8,806 nt of DNA from an uncultured Chryseolinea sp. Its GTDB lineage: Bacteria > Bacteroidota > Bacteroidia > Cytophagales > Cyclobacteriaceae. The DNA lies in the NCBI GenBank assembly GCA_946478915.1, contig CAMLER010000181.1, forward strand, positions 1 to 8,806, written 5' to 3'. The position numbers were made by a program, and so were the translations under genes. The notes below the pieces were generated by a model. That model did no database searches and was not told the origin of the DNA. It saw only the letters and a list, made by a program, of their open reading frames with translations. The stretch's first letter is position 1, and each line of letters starts with the position of its first letter. Shown here in pieces: positions 1 to 4,667 of the stretch.

Positions 1-2
1 CT

Positions 3-74
3 AGCCAAAGTGAGAATGATGGGAAAAGGTGGGTAGGCCAGCCGCAAGAGCAGATAAATCTGTTGAAAAAGTAA
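3..74 (+). CDS. Possible 3' end of a plus-strand gene cut by the window edge
   Basis: Frame 3 is open from the left edge to a TAA at 72-74. It reads as a hydrophilic tail ending QEQINLLKK. The other two plus frames stop at once or at 34-36. Only about 23 codons are visible, so no function can be given. The main support is context: a strong hairpin begins exactly at the stop codon, as expected at the end of a transcript, and the next gene converges on it. An open frame this short could also be chance. Confidence 0.35.
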   Translation, partial: SQSENDGKRWVGQPQEQINLLKK

Positions 75-102
75 GCGCAAGTTCTGAATAGACTTGCGCT
101 TA
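66..102 (-). terminator. Hairpin terminator between convergent genes, probably bidirectional
   Basis: An 11-bp perfect inverted repeat (72-82 TAAGCGCAAGT pairs with 92-102 ACTTGCGCTTA) encloses a 9-nt loop. Read on the minus strand, the stem is followed after one base by a run of five T (the A run at 66-70), which suits termination of the gene ending at 133. On the plus strand the trailing sequence is AT-rich but has no clean T tract. Termination there is plausible but weaker. The plus-strand stop codon at 72-74 lies inside the stem. Confidence 0.7.
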
Positions 103-132
103 TTGCTTATAAAGGAAGTGGATGTATTGATG

Positions 133-477
133 TTATTTGTGTCGCCGTTTTTTTGGGGCATATCTATCGGGAAGAAGATTTTCCTTCATCACTATAAGCA
201 CTACCCCATTTTTGGCTTTTTCCCCATAAATGACCGTCGATGAAGGGTCTGTTATGACCTGGATATATGCAATGTGAAGGTGATTTATTTTTTCAAAGTC
301 ATCTCTGGTAACGATCCTGGCAGTCTTCATCGTTGACACAAGGAAAAGAGGCTCATCGATTAAAATGTTAATAGCAGTTTCAGACTCGGTGGAAATGTCT
401 GCGTTAGCAACGAAATCCTGGCCCAGGCAAGTGAAAACGCTTCCGACTAGTATGCCAAAAATTATTAAGCACTTCAT
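133..477 (-). CDS. Small secreted protein with a TonB-receptor plug-like motif
   Basis: This 114-residue protein starts with a Sec-type signal peptide (MKCLIIFGILVGSVFTCLGQ; probable cleavage near residue 19-20). The rest resembles the central part of the plug domain of SusC/TonB-dependent receptors: a DEPLFLV strand (41-47, compare the usual 'plyVvDG'), a stretch ending IQVITDPSSTVIYGE (72-86) and YGEKAKNGVVLIV (84-96), matching the family pattern YGsrgaNGVIlIt. There is no beta-barrel and no carboxypeptidase-like repeat, and the tail is basic (PKKRRHK). It is therefore either a free-standing mini-plug protein or a remnant of a receptor. The ATG at 477 places the signal peptide correctly. 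Transcription probably ends at the hairpin at 66-102. The role is unknown, perhaps periplasmic or outer-membrane associated. Confidence 0.8.
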   Translation of the reverse strand: MKCLIIFGILVGSVFTCLGQDFVANADISTESETAINILIDEPLFLVSTMKTARIVTRDDFEKINHLHIAYIQVITDPSSTVIYGEKAKNGVVLIVMKENLLPDRYAPKKRRHK

Positions 478-599
478 GGATTCAGGAATAGATTCAATGT
501 AAATGAAAAATTTTCAGAATCAAAGGATCCGCGAAAATGACACGAAATATTTATCACCGGGACGTCCGCTGAAGTCGACGGCGAAATTCCTTACAGGAA

Positions 600-1151
600 C
601 TATCCTCCAATTTTTAAGAGTGCCAGTCCATCCTTTGAATCGACTAGTTTGAGGTTTGAAGTATCCATTAAATGCCGGTCGATGTTGTCCTTAACTAGCA
701 CGCTTCGATAGTCCCGATCGTCCTCAAATCCCGCATCCAGGAGTAGTTGATAAGTTCCAAGAATCGTGTCATACTCACAACTATGGAATCCAAAACCCAT
801 CAGATTTAGAATTGCCTGATTGCATTTCTCTATTTCCTGGGCGGTCAAAATAGTATCCAACCTGCACTCGGACGGGTCGCTGTAGCGTCCTTTTTTCATG
901 CATGCCTCATAAAAAAAAACCGTATCATAGGCAGCATATCCCGTTTTTACAATGGGTATGTTCTCCCGAGTACTCATAATCCGAAAGATGCTATCGACTA
1001 CCTGAAAATTATTTTTTATATCATCGATCTCATTTTTCTTGAAAGTGATTTTGTTTATGTATCGACCCAATGGTTTTGCCGCCGGCGAAACCGGAGCATT
1101 CTTACAGGATCCAAGAACAGCAAAGAAGGCAATTAACAGAAGGGACCGCAT
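600..1151 (-). CDS. Predicted lipoprotein of unknown function
   Basis: The frame is open up to a GTG at 1193, but the first ATG, at 1151, puts the signal peptide at the very N-terminus and is preferred. The product has 183 residues. It begins MRSLLLIAFFAVLGSC, a signal peptide II with lipobox LGSC, so Cys16 should be lipidated. The mature part is hydrophilic and mixed in charge, with four further cysteines (about 84, 96, 110 and 125) that could form two disulfides in the periplasm. The tail DSKDGLALLKIGG follows a DNIDRHLMDTSNLKLV segment. I recognise no catalytic motif or named family. Neighbours on both sides are unrelated small exported or unknown genes, and the gap of 122 bp to the next minus-strand gene argues against tight operon coupling. 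It is confidently a gene because of the lipobox. Confidence 0.75.
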   Translation of the reverse strand: MRSLLLIAFFAVLGSCKNAPVSPAAKPLGRYINKITFKKNEIDDIKNNFQVVDSIFRIMSTRENIPIVKTGYAAYDTVFFYEACMKKGRYSDPSECRLDTILTAQEIEKCNQAILNLMGFGFHSCEYDTILGTYQLLLDAGFEDDRDYRSVLVKDNIDRHLMDTSNLKLVDSKDGLALLKIGG

Positions 1152-1250
1152 TTGTGTGTCTTTCGAAGGGCTGAGCTGCACCCGTGCACGCACTTCAGCG
1201 TCTTGGGCAGCTTTTCGGAGGGTGAATATAATAATTAAGAAAATCTTAAG

Positions 1251-1539
1251 CTACTGGAAATATGAATGACCTGTCCGCGCAAACCTGGCATTGTTAAGGA
1301 ATATTATTTGCGAAAGCATCAGAATTTTCCTTGAGAAGTTTGTTGCTGGCAAAGGCGCCAGAACCGACCCATATTTCGAAGGTTACAAAATTAAGTCCGG
1401 AGGAAGACCTCATTCCATAAAAGGGGGTCAACCACCCCGGCGGCTCGCGGTGCGCTGCTGTTTTCATGTCTGAAATTTGCCCAATAGTCAAGGCTTTCGC
1501 GCAGTGGTCGAAGGGAAATATCATCAAGATAAAATTCAA
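1251..1539 (-). other. Frameshifted small reading frame in an otherwise gene-free stretch
   Basis: The stretch 1152-1588 has no convincing intact gene. Within it, a minus-strand frame runs from the ATG at 1539 (or, more likely, 1467, reading MKTAAHREPPG) to a TAA at 1294-1296. It gives protein-like text such as GLNFVTFEIWVGSGAFASN and LLKENSDAFANNIP. Just beyond the stop, the next frame reads NARFARTGHSYFQ and ends at a TAG at 1251-1253, so removing one base near 1293-1296 would fuse the two parts. The combined peptide resembles short hypothetical proteins I loosely recall from Bacteroidota genomes, but I cannot verify this. It may be a decayed small gene, a dispersed element with a pseudo-coding frame, or chance. 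The opposite strand also has an open frame (1291-1473), which I regard as a shadow. Confidence 0.3.
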
Positions 1540-1588
1540 GTTTCTATCAAAAAAATGAACCTTAAAAATTAATCGAAGTTATAGTTGT

Positions 1589-1834
1589 ATGATGACAACT
1601 ACAGCCCCCGATATTGAAAAAATGGAAGCGCTCATTGATGAAATGAGTATTACGATTAAGAATTTAGCTTCCATGGCCGCTGCCCATGGACTCATGGACC
1701 CTTACGTAAACCATCGCCTGCATGATGCGATGGACGGAACTCTAACAGCAAAGCCAGTGGACGAAATCCTGGATGCTTTGAAAAAAGTTAACACAAAGGA
1801 TAGACCCGAATGGTCCTTCCTGAATCTGGGATAA
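1589..1834 (+). CDS. Small helical protein of unknown family, tandem paralogue 1
   Basis: The product has 81 residues and no signal peptide, so it is probably cytosolic. Aligned without gaps to the product of 2093-2335, about 56 of 80 positions are identical. Conserved blocks are an EALI-EMS-TIKNL helix (residues 13-26), AAAHGL (30-35), PYV-H-LHDA-DG (38-50), AKPV--I-DAL-KVN (54-68) and the tail RPEWSFL-LG. The pattern suggests three short amphipathic helices and a conserved aromatic C-terminus. The two ATGs at 1589 and 1592 are both possible; the paralogue alignment favours 1592. A strong terminator sits 18 bp after the stop, so this copy has its own transcript. I do not recognise the family. 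Conservation across the duplication, with changes mostly at third codon positions, says it is a real gene. Confidence 0.8.
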   Translation: MMTTTAPDIEKMEALIDEMSITIKNLASMAAAHGLMDPYVNHRLHDAMDGTLTAKPVDEILDALKKVNTKDRPEWSFLNLG

Positions 1835-1852
1835 CTTCCCGTTTATCGATCG

Positions 1853-1889
1853 GCCTGGCAAAGCTTCAATCGCTTTGCCAGGCTTTTTT
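1853..1889 (+). terminator. Strong rho-independent terminator after paralogue 1
   Basis: A perfect 12-bp stem (1853-1864 GCCTGGCAAAGC with 1872-1883 GCTTTGCCAGGC), a 7-nt loop and a run of six T at 1884-1889 form a textbook intrinsic terminator on the plus strand. It lies 18 bp after the stop codon at 1834 and separates the two tandem paralogues into independent transcription units. On the minus strand no T tract follows. Confidence 0.93.
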
Positions 1890-2092
1890 GTGCCGACAAC
1901 AGAGCGCCATCCCCAACTCATAGGCGAGTCATAAGTGTAGCCATTACACTAGCAATCAGACGGTTGTTTCCGACCGTTGACAGAGATTTAAACTCATCTA
2001 AAAAACCGCAAGTCAGGCGCCCTTTTAATCCTCGTACATTTTAGACATCAGGTAAAACCGACCTAAGAATTGACCCTCTAAATATTTATTTT

Positions 2093-2335
2093 ATGACTAT
2101 CACCCAACCTGAAGTAGAAAAGAACGAAGCGCTGATCGAAGAGATGAGCCTTACCATCAAAAACCTGTCCTCGCTTGCCGCAGCACATGGACTAATCAAT
2201 CCCTATGTCAGCCATGATCTGCACGACGCTATCGACGGCGATCTTGCCGCAAAGCCCGTAAATGATATTATTGATGCTTTAAGGAAGGTCAATGATGGAC
2301 TGAGACCTGAATGGTCGTTCCTAAGTCTCGGATAA
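2093..2335 (+). CDS. Small helical protein of unknown family, tandem paralogue 2
   Basis: This 80-residue product is the partner of the protein encoded at 1589-1834 and about 70% identical to it without gaps. It keeps the same blocks: EALIEEMSLTIKNL, AAAHGL, PYVSHDLHDAIDG, AKPVNDIIDALRKVN and the C-terminal RPEWSFLSLG. Substitutions between the copies are mostly conservative (I/V, D/E, K/R, M/L), and charged residues vary at presumed helix surfaces. The start ATG is preceded by a very AT-rich leader (TAAATATTTATTTT) and no Shine-Dalgarno, as is common in Bacteroidota. The 258-bp gap from copy 1 contains that gene's terminator, so this copy must have its own promoter within about 1890-2092, although I could not identify promoter boxes. 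It converges on the hydrolase gene with only 24 bp between them. Function is unknown. Confidence 0.8.
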   Translation: MTITQPEVEKNEALIEEMSLTIKNLSSLAAAHGLINPYVSHDLHDAIDGDLAAKPVNDIIDALRKVNDGLRPEWSFLSLG

Positions 2336-2359
2336 CTACAGGCGATTAGATCGTAAATT

Positions 2360-3157
2360 CTACTCCGCCAGAATCTTTCGAATCTCTTTAATGTATTCCG
2401 GATTGTCGGTCATTCCGTTATGGGTTTGACCTGGAAGAGAAATGAAAACATCATTGCTTTTCAAAAGCGGTTTAAGCTTTAACGATTGACCAAAAGGAAT
2501 CACTTCGTCCTTATCACCATGAATTAGAACCACCGGCATTTTGCATTTTCTGAGGTATTCAAATGTCTTCAACTTATATCGAAGTAAAAATGCGGGAATA
2601 ATGGGTATGGCATGTTTTACAACATCGCTAAGACTGTAATAAGGCGATTGAAGAATCAACATCCTTGCGTTATTTTCCGCCGCCGTTCTTGCTGCCAGTC
2701 CAGTGCCAATAGAATAGCCCAAAATAATTATCTTATTTGACGGATAATATTTTAACATTTGGCTATATGCAGATTGGACGTCGTTGAACAATTCATGTTC
2801 GCTTTCTATTCGGCCACTACTTTTTCCATATCCCCGATAATCCAGTAAAAAAACATCATACTGTAAATTAGTATAGACCTCCGCCACTCCTCCCCATTCA
2901 GCGAGAGATCCGGCATTTCCATGCAGGTAAAAAATCAAGCCCTTCGAGTCTTTAGATTTGAACAAGAGTCCATGTAAATTTTCATAATCGTCCGTCCGGA
3001 TGACTATTTCTTCGAAGTCCTGCGGGAAAACAAACTTGTAATCCTCGTCCAGCTTCTCCGGAAAAAAAATTAGCTTTTCCTGAAAGAAATATGCAAGGCT
3101 GCACAGCAGTATGTAAACAACAGAAGCAAACAATGCGATGATCAGAATACTTTTCAT
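2360..3157 (-). CDS. Membrane-anchored alpha/beta hydrolase (BEM46/ABHD13-like)
   Basis: The frame is open back to 3262, but the start at 3157 (MKSILIIALFASVVY) puts a membrane segment (about residues 6-25) at the N-terminus and is preferred, giving 265 residues. The body is a serine hydrolase of the alpha/beta fold: YLHGNAG oxyanion-hole region (around His79), DYRGYGKSSG (106-115), nucleophile elbow GYSIG with Ser149, catalytic Asp in HGDKDEVIP (Asp217) and catalytic His in GQTHNG (His246). All three triad residues are present. The layout, a single N-terminal anchor, a short linker (EKLIFFPEK) and then the hydrolase, is typical of the BEM46/ABHD13/ABHD17-like group, which includes esterases and depalmitoylases. 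The natural substrate cannot be told from sequence. The gene stands alone on the minus strand, and the winged-helix gene at 3365 diverges from it. Confidence 0.9.
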   Translation of the reverse strand: MKSILIIALFASVVYILLCSLAYFFQEKLIFFPEKLDEDYKFVFPQDFEEIVIRTDDYENLHGLLFKSKDSKGLIFYLHGNAGSLAEWGGVAEVYTNLQYDVFLLDYRGYGKSSGRIESEHELFNDVQSAYSQMLKYYPSNKIIILGYSIGTGLAARTAAENNARMLILQSPYYSLSDVVKHAIPIIPAFLLRYKLKTFEYLRKCKMPVVLIHGDKDEVIPFGQSLKLKPLLKSNDVFISLPGQTHNGMTDNPEYIKEIRKILAE

Positions 3158-3364
3158 AACCGGGAAGGTATGCGCGATAGCCTTATTGCAGATACCGAAT
3201 AATTGGTCTGTCAGTAAAGGTAAGGAACTTCGGATATGGGAATAACGCTCAATATCAAGCAAGAGGCTTTGAGCATATTACGGTGACGGGATTAGCTGCC
3301 ACAGACTATCGTCAGGTAACCCGGAAAAGCAATTTCCGTTAAGAGAAGGGAAGAATTAAACCAC

Positions 3365-3568
3365 ATGAAAAAAATTGATATCCTGAACTTCATTACCGAT
3401 TTTCGGAAAGCACCTAATAGTATCAAGACGCATCAACAAATAGTAGGTCACCTCGGCATCCAACATGAACGTGCTATCCAGGACATGCTTGAAGACCTTC
3501 AAAAGGCTAAGGTGGTAAAGCAAACCGAACTTAACGGCGAAAAAGCCTATCAGGTGATCGCCAGGTAG
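3365..3568 (+). CDS. Small winged-helix-like protein
   Basis: This 67-residue, basic protein has no signal peptide. Its order of elements fits a minimal winged helix: helix 1 KIDILNFITDFRK (3-15), helix 2 THQQIVGHLGI (22-32), a recognition-type helix RAIQDMLEDLQKAKVV (36-51) and a two-stranded wing KQTELNGEKAYQVI (52-65). Such folds bind DNA or serve as protein-interaction modules, and the assignment is by pattern only. A purine-rich AGAGAAGGGAAG lies about 12-23 bases before the ATG and could be a weak ribosome site. The gene is divergent from the hydrolase and is followed, after 145 bp with three short direct repeats, by the methyltransferase-oxidase pair on the same strand. It might regulate that pair, but nothing shows this directly. 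Confidence 0.75.
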   Translation: MKKIDILNFITDFRKAPNSIKTHQQIVGHLGIQHERAIQDMLEDLQKAKVVKQTELNGEKAYQVIAR

Positions 3569-3593
3569 CCTCCAAATTCTTCAATTTTACCGA

Positions 3594-3706
3594 AAAACTT
3601 ATCTCCATTGGCAAGGTGGGGAAATTTGTCCGAATTGCGCACTGTTAAAACTTATCTTGGTGGTTGTTGGATAGCACCTTTTGGCTGAATTTCCCAAAAA
3701 CTTATC
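3594..3706 (+). promoter_or_regulatory. Three direct AAAACTTATC repeats before the methyltransferase gene
   Basis: The 10-mer AAAACTTATC occurs at 3594-3603, 3647-3656 and 3697-3706, all in the same orientation. Copies 1 and 3 share one extra A at the left. Start-to-start spacing is 53 and 50 bp, close to five helical turns. All three fall in the 145-bp gap between the winged-helix gene and the methyltransferase start, the third ending 7 bp before the ATG at 3714. I found no other copy on either strand of the window. They may be operator sites for a regulator; the A-rich content means some of the similarity could be chance. Confidence 0.4.
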
Positions 3707-3713
3707 ACACAAT

Positions 3714-4661
3714 ATGCCGATGCAAAGGAGAAATTTTCTTAAGGCCATATTGACCACATGTGCGTCAATATTGATGCTACCCCAACAAATTTTTGCCGGT
3801 ATTACCTCCGCTGGCAATAACTTCAAGAAAATATATTTGAGTCTCCAGCTAAAGAGCGAGTTCTTTAAATTTTTGAAGAATGTGTTCACTTTATTTCCTG
3901 AAGAAGACCTTCACAAACTGATTGCCGACGCCGCTGCTAAAAAAGCAAATGATGAGGCCATTTACGTTGAGGTTCAGTCAAAGCTAGAGGATATCTCGCC
4001 CATGTTTTCTTCATTCCGGTATACCCTGCCTTCGCTGATGAAGCAGAAGGATGAGATGGCGAAACAAACGCTGCAACTCCTCGGTGAGGGCGGCACCTAC
4101 AATGGTTATCTGGAAATAGGATCCTCCGGACGATACCTGGACTACCTGGAGGAAAAAGTTAATATCGAAGGCGAGCGTTATTATGCCGATGGCAAAAAAC
4201 CCGGGTATGCCATTTCAGAAATGGTTGATCGTGGTCAGATTAAAATTGGCGCAAAATATATTCCGCTGGCAGATTATAAGACAAAATATTCAGACACCAT
4301 TCCGAAGGACAGCTTGGATCTCGTTACCGTGTACATTGGCTTTCATCACTGTCCACTGGACCTCCGCGTTCCATTTATCTCATCGATTCGTGACACGTTG
4401 CGCATAGGTGGTAAGTTGATACTGCGCGATCACGATTGCGATACCGAAGAGCAAAAAGTTATGGTGGCATTGGCGCACGACGTCTTCAACATGGGCACTA
4501 AGGAATCATGGAATTACAATAGTACGGAGGTCCGCAATTTTTACTCACTCGATTTCATCTGCACCTTCGTGGAAAATATCGGTTTCAAGTTCGATAAACG
4601 TACACTCTTCCAGGAAGGGGATCCAACGAAGAACGCACTTATGATGTTTACAAAAATATAA
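3714..4661 (+). CDS. Class I SAM methyltransferase-like protein with a twin-arginine-type N-terminus
   Basis: The frame extends to a TTG at 3681, but the first ATG is at 3714 (a second is at 3720), giving 315 residues. The N-terminus reads MPMQRRNFLKAILTTCASILML, matching the twin-arginine pattern RRxFLK followed by a hydrophobic stretch. Possible cleavage follows IFA near residue 28. A helical region comes next (about 30-130) and then a Rossmann-type methyltransferase domain: motif I YLEIGSSGR (132-140), a central strand SLDLVTVYIGFHH (200-212), and GGKLILRDHDC (232-242) as the later strand with an acidic/His loop. The C-terminus ends in a strand typical of the fold (NALMMFTKI). The next gene begins 6 bp downstream, so the two are almost surely co-transcribed. 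Methyl acceptor unknown. An exported SAM enzyme would be odd, because SAM is cytosolic; the segment may instead be a membrane anchor. Confidence 0.82.
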   Translation: MPMQRRNFLKAILTTCASILMLPQQIFAGITSAGNNFKKIYLSLQLKSEFFKFLKNVFTLFPEEDLHKLIADAAAKKANDEAIYVEVQSKLEDISPMFSSFRYTLPSLMKQKDEMAKQTLQLLGEGGTYNGYLEIGSSGRYLDYLEEKVNIEGERYYADGKKPGYAISEMVDRGQIKIGAKYIPLADYKTKYSDTIPKDSLDLVTVYIGFHHCPLDLRVPFISSIRDTLRIGGKLILRDHDCDTEEQKVMVALAHDVFNMGTKESWNYNSTEVRNFYSLDFICTFVENIGFKFDKRTLFQEGDPTKNALMMFTKI

Positions 4662-4667
4662 TCTCGA

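Noticed and set aside
1152..1193. Extended start of the lipoprotein gene at a GTG, or a tRNA end in this stretch
   Set aside because: The extension would bury the signal peptide behind 14 charged residues, and no tRNA arm pattern with a TTC-loop could be built here.
1039..1269. Plus-strand open frame of 76 codons
   Set aside because: It is antisense to the start of the lipoprotein gene, which has a clear lipobox, and its own product shows no domain or signal.
1291..1473. Plus-strand open frame of 60 codons
   Set aside because: It is opposite the more protein-like minus-strand frame; the Arg/Cys-rich end looks like antisense translation.
1934..1950. Hairpin AGTGTA-GCCAT-TACACT between the paralogues
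   Set aside because: A 6-bp stem is weak and has no T tract or link to a start codon; it may be chance.
3631..3660. Bacteroidota-type promoter (TTG with TATCTTGG) before the methyltransferase gene
   Set aside because: The -7-like box has a mismatch and the spacing to the TTG is about 15 bp, shorter than the usual 19-21, so it is not supported.
3599..3889. Minus-strand open frame of 96 codons opposite the methyltransferase start
   Set aside because: It is antisense to the leader repeats and the twin-arginine segment, and has no recognisable features.
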